DNA of 64,000 nucleotides from Conexibacter sp. SYSU D00693 (GCF_017084525.1 NZ_CP070950.1:3286001-3350000); one strand, 5' to 3'; shown: positions 1 to 9,439, numbered from the stretch's first letter. Made by a program: numbers and translations. The notes: a model not told the origin generated them from the sequence alone.

Positions 1-879
<879 letters not shown>

Positions 880-904
880 CGCTCCACGGAGGAGGATGAG
901 CCGC

Positions 905-2167
905 ATGTCCGCTGCGGCGAGGGGAGCCCATGAGCCACTGCGGGTCGCCCGCGAGGTCGCCGAGGAGCTCATCCCGGCCCTCGGCGAGGTGTCGGGCGCG
1001 ATGGCGCGCGAGATGCGCGACGCCATCCCGGAGCTGCCCGAGGCCCTGTGGCCGGACATCGTGCGCACCTGCGACGCCCATGTCCGGCGCGTGGCGCTGC
1101 TGCTCGAGGACGGGCGCGACCCGTCTGACGCGCGGGCGCCCGAGGAGGCGCTCGCGTTCTCGCGCGAGGCCGTGCGCCAGGGCGTGGCGCTCGAGGCGGT
1201 GCTGCGCAAGTACCGCGTCGGCCACGCGGTCTTCTCGCGCGAGCTCCTCGCGCTCCTGCACGAGCGCCTCAGCCACGAGCCCGACGAGCTGGCCAGCGCC
1301 GTGGTGACCGTCTCGGACTGGACGTTCGCCTACGTCGACGCCGTGCTGCCCGAGGTCATCGAGGCCTTCCAGGCCGAGCGGGAGTCCTGGGTGCGCTCGG
1401 CGTCGGCGGTGCGCGTCGAGGAGGTCCATCGCATCCTCGACGGCCGCACGACCGACGGCGAGCAGGCGTCGCGCCGGCTGGGCTACGAGCTCGACCAGCA
1501 GCACCTCGCCCTGGTCTGCTGGGACGTGCGCGGGCGCTTCGAGGACGGCGTCGTCGGCGCGCTCGAGCACCTCGCGCGCGACGTCGCCAAGGCCGCGGGC
1601 GGCACCCGCGTGCTCGCCGTCCCGCTGGGAGGCACGCTCGTCGCGGCCTGGGCGGGCGTGCGCGGCGGCGAGCCGGACGTCGACGCGGTCTCCGCGGCCT
1701 TCGCCGCCTACGGCCCGGGCGCCGGCGTCGGCCTCGCGGTGGGCGACCCGCACCACGGCGTCGAGGGCTTCCGGCGCTCGCACGAGGAGGCGCTCCAGGC
1801 CCAGCACGTCGCCCTGCTCACCCACCGCTCCACCTCGGCGCCGGTCCGCTACGCCGACACCGCGCTGACCTCGCTGCTCACCGCCGACCTGCGCCACGCC
1901 CGCCGCTTCGTCGAGCGCGAGCTCGGCGTCCTCGGCGGCGACGAGGACGCGATGCGCCGGCTCACCGCCACGCTGCGCGTCTTCTTCGAGGAGGGCTCCT
2001 CCTTCGCCCGCACCGCCCGCCGCCTGGGCGTGCACGAGAACACCATCGCCTACCGCGTGCGCCGCGCGGGCGAGCTCCTCGGCCGGCCGATCACCGAGCG
2101 GCGGCTGGAGACGCGGGTCGCGCTGCAGCTCGTCGAGGTGCTGCGCCGGGCGCAGCTGGACGACTAG
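905..2167 (+). CDS. PucR/CdaR-type transcriptional regulator (copy 1)
   Basis: A cytoplasmic regulator of about 420 residues. The C-terminus contains RRLGVHENTIAYRVRRAGELLG, a PucR-type helix-turn-helix (HTH_30); the middle resembles the GGDEF-like CdaR domain and the N-terminal ~170 residues form an all-helical RsbRD-like sensor. Two in-frame ATGs exist at 896 and 905; the GGAGGAGG at 888-895 abuts the first but sits 9 bases before the second, so 905 is preferred. The N-terminal half is clearly related to the regulator at 26690 and more distantly to the one at 44431. It follows the acyl-CoA dehydrogenase and may control it. Its last 77 bases overlap the monooxygenase gene on the other strand. 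Confidence 0.9.
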   Translation: MSAAARGAHEPLRVAREVAEELIPALGEVSGAMAREMRDAIPELPEALWPDIVRTCDAHVRRVALLLEDGRDPSDARAPEEALAFSREAVRQGVALEAVLRKYRVGHAVFSRELLALLHERLSHEPDELASAVVTVSDWTFAYVDAVLPEVIEAFQAERESWVRSASAVRVEEVHRILDGRTTDGEQASRRLGYELDQQHLALVCWDVRGRFEDGVVGALEHLARDVAKAAGGTRVLAVPLGGTLVAAWAGVRGGEPDVDAVSAAFAAYGPGAGVGLAVGDPHHGVEGFRRSHEEALQAQHVALLTHRSTSAPVRYADTALTSLLTADLRHARRFVERELGVLGGDEDAMRRLTATLRVFFEEGSSFARTARRLGVHENTIAYRVRRAGELLGRPITERRLETRVALQLVEVLRRAQLDD

Positions 2168-3656
2168 CGGCCGTCGTGTACGCGTAGTCGCCCAGCGGGA
2201 AGCGGTGGGCGCGCCACCAGGCCTCGAGGGAGCCGCCGGGGCGCAGCAGCGGCGCGTCGCCGTGGCGGTCGAAGTAGTAGCTGTTGGCCCCGGCGCAGCC
2301 GTTGTTGAAGAAGACCGTCGACCGCTGGCGGCGCTGCATGAGCGCGAAGTACGCGTCGTGGGGCGCCCGGCGGACCTCGGCGCGGGTGGCGCCGCGGCGG
2401 CGGGCCTCGCGGATGACGCGGATGGCGTGGGTGACGGCGTTCTCGATCCCGGTGATGATCGACATGCCGGGGACGAGGTACGGGCCGAAGCTCAGGAAGA
2501 GGTTGGGGAAGCCGGGGACCGCGACGCCCTCGTAGGCCTGGAAGCGGTGCTCCTGCCAGAAGGCGTTCAGGTCCTGGCCGCCGATGCCGGCGACCGGGAC
2601 GGTGGGCAGGTTGCCGGGCTCGGTCGTGAAGTAGCCGGTGGCGAAGACGATCGTGTCGACCTCGACGTCGCGCCCGGTCGCGGTCCGCACGCCGGTCGGC
2701 GTGATCCGCTCGATCGGGTCGGTCACGAGCTCGACCTGCGGCTTGGTGAAGGTCCGCAGGTAGTGGTTGGAGACGCTCGGGCGCTTGCAGCCGAACCCGT
2801 AGCGCGGGGTGAGCCTCGCGCGCAGCTCGGGGTCGTCGGGGACCTGCGCACGCAGGTGCTTGCGGCCCAGGGCCTCCATCGCCTGCGCGAGCTGCGGGAC
2901 CTGGCGGTGGTAGGCCGTCGTGAGGACGAACGGGACCTCGGCCAGGGCGGTGAACAGCGCGCGGGCGCCGCGCGTCGCCCCCGGCACGCGCTCGAAGACC
3001 CGGCGCAGCCTGGACAGGTCGCGATCGGCCTTCGGCAGCACCCAGATCGGCGTGCGCTGGAAGACGTGCAGCACGCGGACCCGGTCGGCGATGGCCGGGA
3101 CGAGCTGGACCGCCGTGGCGCCCGTGCCGATGACGGCGACCCGCTCTCCCGTCAGGTCGTGGTCGTGGTCCCAGCGGGCCGTGTGGATCGCGGTCCCGCG
3201 GAAGCCCTCGATGCCCGCGATGTCGGGCATCCTGGGCGTCGTGAGCCCGCCGGTGGCGGGGATGAGGAAGCGGGCGCTGAGCTGTTCGCCGCCGTCGAGC
3301 TCGACGCGCCAGAGGTCGTCGTCCTCGTCGAAGCGTGCGTGCGCCGCCCGGGTGCCGAAGCGGATGCGCTCGCGCAGCCCGTGGCGGTCCACGACCTCCT
3401 CGGCGTAGGCCTTGATCTCGTGGCCCGGGGCGAAGACGCGCGACCAGCCGGGGTGGAGGTCCGTCGACAGCTGGTACTGGAACGAGGGGACGTCGACGGC
3501 GATGCCGGGGTACGTGTTCGTCCGCCACGTGCCGCCCACCTCGCCGGCGGCCTCGAGCAGGACGAAGTCGTCGATGCCCGCACGCCGCAGCCGGACGCCG
3601 GCAGCGATGCCGGCCAGTCCTGCTCCGATGATCAGGACCTCGTGGTCGGGTGGCAC
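2091..3656 (-). CDS. Flavin-containing (Baeyer-Villiger-type) monooxygenase
   Basis: A 521-residue cytoplasmic enzyme using FAD and NADPH to oxygenate ketones or related substrates. Seen: FAD Rossmann motif GAGLAG (residues 11-16), GGTWRTNTYPG (41-51), the Baeyer-Villiger fingerprint FRGTAIHTARW (152-162), and the NADPH Rossmann motif GTGATA (177-182). Length is normal for type I BVMOs. The GTG start at 3656 is chosen because it gives the correct spacing to the first Rossmann motif; an ATG at 3663 is out of frame. A TANNGT box lies 8 bases upstream. The last ~25 residues are Ala/Pro/Arg-rich and are encoded opposite the regulator at 905-2167, so the C-terminal tail may be a late extension. 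The substrate is unknown; cyclic ketones or sterol-like compounds would fit the context. Confidence 0.93.
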   Translation of the reverse strand: MPPDHEVLIIGAGLAGIAAGVRLRRAGIDDFVLLEAAGEVGGTWRTNTYPGIAVDVPSFQYQLSTDLHPGWSRVFAPGHEIKAYAEEVVDRHGLRERIRFGTRAAHARFDEDDDLWRVELDGGEQLSARFLIPATGGLTTPRMPDIAGIEGFRGTAIHTARWDHDHDLTGERVAVIGTGATAVQLVPAIADRVRVLHVFQRTPIWVLPKADRDLSRLRRVFERVPGATRGARALFTALAEVPFVLTTAYHRQVPQLAQAMEALGRKHLRAQVPDDPELRARLTPRYGFGCKRPSVSNHYLRTFTKPQVELVTDPIERITPTGVRTATGRDVEVDTIVFATGYFTTEPGNLPTVPVAGIGGQDLNAFWQEHRFQAYEGVAVPGFPNLFLSFGPYLVPGMSIITGIENAVTHAIRVIREARRRGATRAEVRRAPHDAYFALMQRRQRSTVFFNNGCAGANSYYFDRHGDAPLLRPGGSLEAWWRAHRFPLGDYAYTTAASRPAAPGAAPRRAAARPASPAAAR

Positions 3657-3664
3657 GGTACATG

Positions 3665-3670
3665 ACCGTA
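3665..3670 (-). promoter_or_regulatory. Putative -10 box TACGGT for the monooxygenase
   Basis: TACGGT on the minus strand ends 8 bases before the GTG start at 3656. It matches the recurrent TANNGT-to-start arrangement seen at many genes in this window and implies a leaderless or near-leaderless transcript. No -35 hexamer is obvious. Confidence 0.5.
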
Positions 3671-3688
3671 CCAGCGCCTCCTGCGGGT

Positions 3689-3709
3689 GGGAAGTGCCAG
3701 GTGCTTCCC
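3689..3709. repeat. REP-like palindrome, ACCTGGCAC family
   Basis: GGGAAG and CTTCCC arms surround a 9-base centre. On the minus strand the core reads ACCTGGCAC, identical to the core of the palindrome at 49549-49571. It lies a few bases after the stop codon of the transglycosylase gene, the usual position for REP elements. Confidence 0.6.
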
Positions 3710-3714
3710 GAGTC

Positions 3715-6111
3715 CTACTCGCCGGTGTGGGCCTTGCTGGCGCGGTCGGGCCTGGGGACCGGGACGGCGTACTTCGAGGGCGCCAGGGAGACCTTCGGGT
3801 TGTCGATGGCGTTGAGGCGGTCGATGAGCTTGAGCCACTGGCCGGGCTTGAGCGCGGCGTCGAACTTGGTCGAGGCGCCCTGGCCCTCCGGGGCGGTGGG
3901 GCGGAAGCCGACGTGGATGTGGTCGGCGTGGTCGGGCAGCGCCATCGTGCTCGGGGCGCCCTCGAAGGTCATCAGGGAGATGATCTGCGCCGGCGCCATG
4001 GTGCCCTGGAGGGTCAGCAGCCGGCGGATCGTGATGTCGGTGATCGAGCCCGGGCCCTGGTGGCCGAGGATCGGGATGCCGTTGACCTTGGCGATGTCGA
4101 CCGCGTTGCCCGAGGAGTGGTGCGAGACGTTGCCCGAGGCGGTCATGATCGAGTGCCCGCACTTGAGCGAGGTCACCGTCGGCTTGAGGCCGCTGGCGGC
4201 GAGGAACTCCAGCGTGGCGAGCACGCGCCGGTCGATCGCGCCGTCGGCGATGTCCTGGCGCCCGCAGCCGTAGAGCTCGATGCGCGGGTTGTCGGCCACG
4301 GCGCGCTGGAGCTGGGCCTTGCTCATGAGCAGGATCTGGCCGATCGTCGCGCCGCCGCGCTTCAAGGGGTTCTTGCCCGCCGCGCGGTAGACGGCGGTGG
4401 ACTCCAGCAGCTTCCAGCCGTCGAGGATCGGCTTGGGGTCGATGCGCGGGGCGCCACGGCCGGCCGGGCGGATCTCGAAGCGCACGTGGGGCGCCTTGCG
4501 CGCCGACGTGCGACCGATCCGGCCGAGCACGGTGCCGGCGAGGACCTTCGAGCCGCGGCGCAGCTTCTTGATCGTGGCGTCCTTGCGGTCCAGCGTCAGC
4601 GCGCCGAAGGAGGCGACGCCGTCGCGCTGGAGGACCTGCTCCTCGCCGCCGGCCTTGTAGGCGCGCGGGCGGCCGGGGTTGGCGAACAGGCGCTCCTTCT
4701 TGGGCCCGGCGGCCGCCTCGCGGACCTGCTCGCGGATCGCCGAGCCGGCCGTCGCGGCGGCGGTCGGCTTGGCGTCCTTCCCGGACAGGCCGAGCTCGCG
4801 CTTGATCGCCGTGCGCGAGACCGCGCGCTTCTTGGGGACCGGGTAGGCGCGCGCGACCTTCTTCAGGGCGCCGTAGGTGTAGGTGTTGCCGAAGCCGTCG
4901 CGCAGCTGGACGAACCGGCCCAGGCGCTTGGAGACGCCGAGCCTGACGACGGTGCCGTCCTGCACGGCGACGACCGGGGCGCCGGCCTCGGCGTAGAGCG
5001 CGATCGAGCGCCGGCCGGCCTTGGCGTCGACCGGGACCGCGGCGTTGCGGCCCTTGGCCACGCGGCGCTTGGCGTCGGCCTCGCTGAGGTCGTCGGCGTA
5101 GGTCGTGCGGGCGTGCACGGGGAAGATGCCCTGCGTCAGGCCCGACAGCGAGCCGACGAGGTCGGCGGGCAGCCCGCCGATCAGGCGGGCGCGCAGCAGG
5201 ACCGAGTCGACGTACCAGTCGGCGTGGTTGTAGGCGAAGACCGCCTTGCGCAGGTCGTCCTCCGCACCCGCCGCCTTGAGGTAGCGCGCGGCGGCGAAGA
5301 TCGCATCGACCGGGTTGTACGGGTCGCGCTTGCCGTCACGGTTGGCGTCGACGCCGTAGGCCTTCCACGACGAGGGCAGGAACTGCATCCAGCCCACCGC
5401 CCCGGCCGACGACACGTTGAGGTTGCGCCCGTAGTCGGTCTCGATCTCGTTGATCGCCGCCAACACCTCCCAGCGCACCCCGTACTGCACCCCGGCCGCC
5501 TGGTAGATCGGCAGCAGGAACGGCGGGATCCGGAACTTCTCGATGAAGAAGTTCGGCACGCCGATCGGCGCCGGACCCGGCAGCGCCTCGGCGTAGCCGG
5601 GGTTGTCGGGCGTCGGCAGCCCGCCGTCGGCGCGGCCGTCCGCACCGCCGCGCGAGCGATCGCCGCGCGACGCGTCGTCGCCCGAGGCGGCCGGAGCGCC
5701 CGCGGCGCCGTGGTCGTGCTCGGCTCGCGCCCGGCGCTTGGCCTTGCCCGAGGCCTTCTGGTCCTTCTGGGCGACCGCCTGCGGCGCGCCGGCCGGCGCG
5801 GCGCCCTCCGGCGCCGCCGCCGGAGCGGCCGGCTGGGTCGAGACCGGCGGCTGCGGCGACGTCACCGGCGGCGGGGTGGAGGACTCGCCCTCCACGCGCA
5901 CGCTGATGATCGGCAGCTTGATCCCCGGGATCGCGACCTGGTCCAGCGGCGTCCCGTCCGGGATGTCGAGCTGGACGCGGATCTCCTGGCCGCCCAGCAG
6001 CGTGATGACGACCGTCTTGGTCTCCGCCGAGGCGGGCAGCGCCGCCCCGCCGAGGCCGACCGTGACCGCGCCTGCCGCCAGCAGGCCCGCGGCCACCTTC
6101 CGGCGCGCCAC
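3715..6111 (-). CDS. Secreted three-domain cell-wall enzyme: transglycosylase, M23-like, M15-like
   Basis: A 798-residue exported protein, probably a peptidoglycan remodelling enzyme. Order: signal peptide (1-29, ending LPASAE), Pro/Ala-rich linker (~78-180), lytic transglycosylase domain (~185-310, INEIETDYGRN with likely catalytic Glu224 and GAVGWMQFLPSSW), an M23/LytM-like fold split by ~100 residues (~365-415 and ~520-565; PHVRFEIRP lacks the usual HxH pair, so it may be inactive), and an M15/VanY-like metallopeptidase domain (~650-740; SHHSSGNAVDI and DHADHIHVGF give likely zinc ligands His, Asp, His). The GTG start at 6111 overlaps the stop of the acyl-CoA ligase by one base, indicating translational coupling. 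Family functions are known; the combined role is inferred. Confidence 0.9.
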   Translation of the reverse strand: MARRKVAAGLLAAGAVTVGLGGAALPASAETKTVVITLLGGQEIRVQLDIPDGTPLDQVAIPGIKLPIISVRVEGESSTPPPVTSPQPPVSTQPAAPAAAPEGAAPAGAPQAVAQKDQKASGKAKRRARAEHDHGAAGAPAASGDDASRGDRSRGGADGRADGGLPTPDNPGYAEALPGPAPIGVPNFFIEKFRIPPFLLPIYQAAGVQYGVRWEVLAAINEIETDYGRNLNVSSAGAVGWMQFLPSSWKAYGVDANRDGKRDPYNPVDAIFAAARYLKAAGAEDDLRKAVFAYNHADWYVDSVLLRARLIGGLPADLVGSLSGLTQGIFPVHARTTYADDLSEADAKRRVAKGRNAAVPVDAKAGRRSIALYAEAGAPVVAVQDGTVVRLGVSKRLGRFVQLRDGFGNTYTYGALKKVARAYPVPKKRAVSRTAIKRELGLSGKDAKPTAAATAGSAIREQVREAAAGPKKERLFANPGRPRAYKAGGEEQVLQRDGVASFGALTLDRKDATIKKLRRGSKVLAGTVLGRIGRTSARKAPHVRFEIRPAGRGAPRIDPKPILDGWKLLESTAVYRAAGKNPLKRGGATIGQILLMSKAQLQRAVADNPRIELYGCGRQDIADGAIDRRVLATLEFLAASGLKPTVTSLKCGHSIMTASGNVSHHSSGNAVDIAKVNGIPILGHQGPGSITDITIRRLLTLQGTMAPAQIISLMTFEGAPSTMALPDHADHIHVGFRPTAPEGQGASTKFDAALKPGQWLKLIDRLNAIDNPKVSLAPSKYAVPVPRPDRASKAHTGE

Positions 6112-7808
6112 TACGCCGACTCCGGCGCGTACAGCGCGTCGATCTCCGCGGCGTACTTCTCCGCGATCGGCTTGCGCTTGAGCTTCATCGTCGGCGTCAG
6201 CTCGTCGCCGCCCGGCAGCCACTCCTGGTCGAGCACCGTCCAGCGCTTGAGCTGCTCGACGCGCGCGAGCTGCTCGTTGGCGCGGCCCACGGCGGCGGCG
6301 ACCTCGTCGCCCAGCGCCCCCTCGCCGCGCTGGGCGACGAAGGCCTGGCGCGCGTCGGGGTCGAGCACCAGCAGGCCGACGTTGAACGGCCGCGCGTCGC
6401 CCACGACGCAGACCTGGCCGATGAGCGGGCTCGCCGACTTGACCGTCGCCTCGATGTTCGCGGGCGACATGTTCTTGCCGGCCGCGTTGATGATGAGCTC
6501 CTTGATGCGGTCGACGATCTGCAGGTAGCCGTCCTCGTCGAAGCGCCCGACGTCGCCGGAGTGCAGCCACCCCTCGTCGTCGAACGGGGAGTCGAGGTTG
6601 CGGTAGCCGCGCATCACCACCGGGCCGCGCATGAGGACCTCGCCCTCGTCGGAGAGCTTGACCTCGCAGACGTCGAGGGCCGGGCCGACGGTGCCGATCT
6701 TCACCGCGCCGCGCGGCGCGACCGTCGCGACGCCGGTCGTCTCCGACATCCCGTACAGCTCCGAGAGCTCCAGGCCCAGCGCGTGGTGGAAGACGAGCGT
6801 CTCGGCGGCGCAGGGCGCCGCGCCGACGATCGCGACCTCGACCTGGTCGAGCCCGAGCTTCTGGCGGATGGCCTGCTGCACGGGCCCGTCCTGCGGGCCC
6901 TCGCCCGCGCGGACCTTCGCCATCGCGTCCTCGAGCACGCCGCGCACCTGGTCGTCGGCCTGGGCGAGGACGGCCGCGCGCAGCTTCTCCCACAGGCGCG
7001 GCGGCGAGAAGAAGAAGCCGGGGCGGACCTCGGCGAGGTACTGGGCGACCTCGGCGGGGTTCGGGCAGGTCGTGACCTCCCAGCCGCAGACCATCGGGAA
7101 GTAGTGGGTGCACATGCGCTCGGCGATGTGCGCCATCGGCAGGAACGAGACCGCGCGGGCCGACTCGGGGAACGCCAGGCGCTCCTGCAGCGCGTGGACC
7201 TGCGTGACGACGTTGCGGTGCGTGAGCTGCACGCCCTTCGGCGGGCCGGTCGTCCCCGACGTGTAGATCAGGGTGCAGAGGTCGTCGGGCTCGACGGCCT
7301 GCCACGCGCCGTCGAAGTCGAAGTCCGGCGAGCCGCCGGCCACGACCTCGTCCCAGCCCATCGCCTCGGGAGCGTCGCCCGAGACGCAGACGATCACGTC
7401 CAGCGCGGTCTGCCCGCGCTCGCGGACCGCCAGCGCGCGCTCGAAGAACGCCGGCTCGGTGACGAGGACCCGCGCGCCGGCGTCGCCGATGACGTGCTCG
7501 GCCTGCTCGACGGTGAAGGTGTTGTAGATCGAGAACGACGCGACGCCGAGGTGCGTCGCGGCCGTGTCGGCGATGTGGAACTCGGGGCAGTTGGTCAGCC
7601 AGCAGGCCATCGTGTCCCCGCGGCGCAGACCCAGTGCCGCGAGGCCGGCCGCGCCGTCGCGGACCTCCTGCGCGTACTGCGCCCACGTGCGCTGCCGTGC
7701 GCCACCGCGAGCCTGCAGCGCGACACCGTCCGCGTGCTTGGCCGCCGTGGCCTGGAAGCGCGCGCACGCCGTGGCGGTCTGCGTCTGGGCCTCCCCCAAC
7801 GTCGCCAT
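6111..7808 (-). CDS. Long-chain acyl-CoA ligase (AMP-dependent synthetase)
   Basis: A 565-residue ANL-superfamily enzyme that activates fatty acids to acyl-AMP and then acyl-CoA in the cytoplasm. Seen: P-loop-like YTSGTTGPPKG, the adenylate motif ELYGMSETTG, the A8-region GWLHSGDVGRFDEDGYLQIV followed by DRIKELIINAAGKNMSP, and a late MKLKRKPIAEKY lysine region. The form resembles bacterial FadD15/long-chain ligases. The ATG at 7808 has a TAGCGT box 6 bases upstream, suggesting leaderless expression. It is the first gene of a two-gene unit with the cell-wall enzyme. It is consistent with feeding the acyl-CoA dehydrogenase and with lipid import by the Mce operon, but the substrate is not shown. 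Confidence 0.94.
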   Translation of the reverse strand: MATLGEAQTQTATACARFQATAAKHADGVALQARGGARQRTWAQYAQEVRDGAAGLAALGLRRGDTMACWLTNCPEFHIADTAATHLGVASFSIYNTFTVEQAEHVIGDAGARVLVTEPAFFERALAVRERGQTALDVIVCVSGDAPEAMGWDEVVAGGSPDFDFDGAWQAVEPDDLCTLIYTSGTTGPPKGVQLTHRNVVTQVHALQERLAFPESARAVSFLPMAHIAERMCTHYFPMVCGWEVTTCPNPAEVAQYLAEVRPGFFFSPPRLWEKLRAAVLAQADDQVRGVLEDAMAKVRAGEGPQDGPVQQAIRQKLGLDQVEVAIVGAAPCAAETLVFHHALGLELSELYGMSETTGVATVAPRGAVKIGTVGPALDVCEVKLSDEGEVLMRGPVVMRGYRNLDSPFDDEGWLHSGDVGRFDEDGYLQIVDRIKELIINAAGKNMSPANIEATVKSASPLIGQVCVVGDARPFNVGLLVLDPDARQAFVAQRGEGALGDEVAAAVGRANEQLARVEQLKRWTVLDQEWLPGGDELTPTMKLKRKPIAEKYAAEIDALYAPESA

Positions 7809-7814
7809 GGCGCG

Positions 7815-7820
7815 ACGCTA
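7815..7820 (-). promoter_or_regulatory. Putative -10 box TAGCGT for acyl-CoA ligase
   Basis: TAGCGT on the minus strand ends 6 bases before the ATG at 7808, in the same arrangement as at the SDR start at 29471. Confidence 0.5.
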
Positions 7821-7912
7821 AGGAGGCCGCTTGCAGCGGGACTTGGTGCGACCGCACAAACGGTGTCGAGTGCATGGGTCCACCGCGCCAAGACCCGCGC
7901 GCGAGGCGGTCC

Positions 7913-7918
7913 TACGGT
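7913..7918 (+). promoter_or_regulatory. Putative -10 box TACGGT upstream of B3/4 gene
   Basis: TACGGT ends 9 bases before an ATG at 7928 that opens a 12-codon frame, and 20 bases before the GTG at 7939 proposed as the B3/4 start. The box matches those at 10563 and 34812. Confidence 0.45.
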
Positions 7919-7938
7919 CGCTTCGGCATGACGGGCAC

Positions 7939-8559
7939 GTGCATCGTCAGCGAGATCCCGAGCTGACCAGCGCCACCGCGGCGGACCTCGCCGCGGACTT
8001 CCCGGACCTCGTGGTCCGACAGCGCTGGTGCGCCGCACCGGACGCCGCTCTCCGTCCGGTGCGACGGCGTGTGGCCGAGCGCCTGCGGGCGCTCGGCCTG
8101 CGCGTCGACGGCGCGCGGGCGGCCGCCGCACGGACGCAGGCGGTCGCCTCGGCCTACCGCGTCCTCGCCCGCCAGGTCGGCCTGGACCCCGAGGCCGACG
8201 GCCTGCCGCTCGAGCGCCTGCTGCGCGACCGGCTCCTGCGGGGCACCTTCCAGCCGCGCGGCCCTGTCGTCGACGCGTGCGCCGTCGCGGTGCTCGAGAC
8301 CGGGGTGCCCGTGTGGGCGCTGGACGCCGGCGTCGTCGACGGTCCCCTACGCGTGCGCGTGGAGACGTCGGGCGCGCTCGTGGTGGCCGACGACCACCGC
8401 GCGCTGGCCCCGCTGCTCGGCGACCCGGCGGCCGAGCACGCGCCGGGCGACGGGAGCGTCGAGGTCGTCCTCTTCGCCGTCGACGTGCGCGGGGTCCCCG
8501 CCGGGACCGTCGACGAGGCGCTGTGGATCGCGGCCGCCACACTGACCGGCGACCGATGA
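7939..8559 (+). CDS. Solo B3/4-domain protein (PheT editing-domain-like)
   Basis: About 206 residues resembling the stand-alone B3/4 domain related to the editing module of phenylalanyl-tRNA synthetase beta subunit. Seen: AADLAADFPDLVV near the N-terminus, SAYRVLARQVGLDPEADGLP, a basic stretch LERLLRDRLLRG, PRGPVVDACAVAVLETGVPV, and a C-terminal strand-rich part ending DEALWIAAATLTG. Family members are often annotated as possible aminoacyl-tRNA editing or RNA/DNA-binding proteins, but the function of solo members is uncertain. The start is uncertain: the frame is open upstream to 7831, and GTG 7939 is the best candidate that keeps the conserved N-terminus. Its end overlaps the next gene by ATGA. 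Confidence 0.72.
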   Translation: MHRQRDPELTSATAADLAADFPDLVVRQRWCAAPDAALRPVRRRVAERLRALGLRVDGARAAAARTQAVASAYRVLARQVGLDPEADGLPLERLLRDRLLRGTFQPRGPVVDACAVAVLETGVPVWALDAGVVDGPLRVRVETSGALVVADDHRALAPLLGDPAAEHAPGDGSVEVVLFAVDVRGVPAGTVDEALWIAAATLTGDR

Positions 8560-8828
8560 CCGCCGCCCTCTTCCTCGGCCTGGTCGTGGGCGGCGCCCTG
8601 CTCGTCGTGGTCGTCGCCGCCCTGTCGCGCACGGGACGGCGCCTCGACGTGCTGGACTGGGACCCCACCGCCCGGCAGTCGGCGCGCGAGGCCGCCGAGG
8701 ACGAGGAGCTCGAGCTCGGGATGGCCGAGCACAACGCGCGCCGGGTGGCGCAAGGGCTGGCGCCCGAGGACGAGCTCGAGCTCCAGCGCCGGCTGGCGGC
8801 CGAGCGCCGCGGGCGCCGTCGGGAGTGA
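8556..8828 (+). CDS. Small membrane-anchored protein of unknown function
   Basis: 90 residues: one N-terminal membrane segment (about residues 4-23, LFLGLVVGGALLVVVVAALS) followed by a charged, glutamate/arginine-rich helical tail with coiled-coil character. The ATG overlaps the stop of the B3/4 gene (ATGA), so the pair is probably translationally coupled. I do not recognise a family. A scaffold or regulator at the membrane is conceivable but not supported further. Confidence 0.7.
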   Translation: MTAALFLGLVVGGALLVVVVAALSRTGRRLDVLDWDPTARQSAREAAEDEELELGMAEHNARRVAQGLAPEDELELQRRLAAERRGRRRE

Positions 8829-8847
8829 GGGGCGAAGTCCCGGGCGC

Positions 8848-9030
8848 GGGACGTTCGGGGCCATCCGTTGGCGGATCGACCGCCTGGAGAGCGGTGAATC
8901 CGCCAATCGATGCTCAAGCGGCCCGGGGCGACCGTGACCCTGCACGTCGGCGCGCCCGGTGATGCCGGACCGCAGGGTCACGACGCCCGGACCCGCAAGC
9001 CCGTCCACGGAGGGGCGGCCGCGGGCGGTG
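8848..9030. repeat. Two-hairpin repeat element, copy A
   Basis: GGGACGTTCGGGGCCATCCG is followed by hairpin 1 (arms 8868-8876 and 8898-8906, TTGGCGGAT and ATCCGCCAA, inner arms ACCGC/GCGGT), then hairpin 2 (CGTGACCCTGC at 8933-8943 with GCAGGGTCACG at 8972-8982), then a shared tail beginning ACCCGCAAGCCCGTCCACGG. About 75 bp of the core is identical to copy B 325 bp downstream. Related copies lie at 30606 and 30938. No convincing coding potential. Confidence 0.8.
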
Positions 9031-9130
9031 CCCCTGCCTCGCTGCCGACCAGCGCGCGCCGCATCCCCAGGGCCGCGCCCGGACGGAGGTCCGCGCCGGC
9101 CGCGGTGGTGGACGACGCCGCCGCTGATCG

Positions 9131-9300
9131 GCACCGAGGGAGAGGGACCGATCCACCCGCGCATGGGCGCGCGGGACGTTCGGGGCCATCCGTTGGCGGA
9201 TCGACCGCCTGGAGAGCGGTGAATCCGCCAATCGATGCTCAGGCGGGTCCGGGACGGCGCCCGAACCCGCAAGCCCGTCCACGGAGGGGGCGGCCGCCGG
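9131..9300. repeat. Two-hairpin repeat element, copy B (lacks hairpin 2)
   Basis: It starts with GCACCGAGGGAG, which is shared with copy D and, minus one C, with copy C, reaches GGGACGTTCGGGG at 9173, and forms hairpin 1 with arms 9193-9201 and 9223-9231. The core is identical to copy A. The segment carrying hairpin 2 is missing, making the distance to the tail motif 51 bp shorter than in copy A. The 690 bp from 8829 to 9518 hold only these repeats, diverged tail sequence and the inverted repeat at 9440-9479. Confidence 0.78.
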
Positions 9301-9439
9301 TCGTTCCCCCTCCCTCACCGCCGACCAGCGACCGCCGCATCCCGAGACCGCGCCAGGACGGAGCTCCGCAACCCGGACCGCGCTCCCCGCAACGCGCCGT
9401 CGACCACGACGACGCGCCACCTTCCCCGCCGACCCTGAC

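Noticed and set aside
3412-6528. 1038-codon open frame on the plus strand opposite the cell-wall enzyme and ligase
   Set aside because: It is a GC-bias shadow: composition is Arg/Ala/Asp/Gly only, no domain is visible, and the opposite strand encodes two well-supported proteins.
8154-9272. Minus-strand frames through the repeat block (for example those encoding DWRIHRSPGGRSANGWPR)
   Set aside because: They read through hairpin arms and give the same peptide in both copies only because the DNA repeats; there is no ribosome site or known domain.
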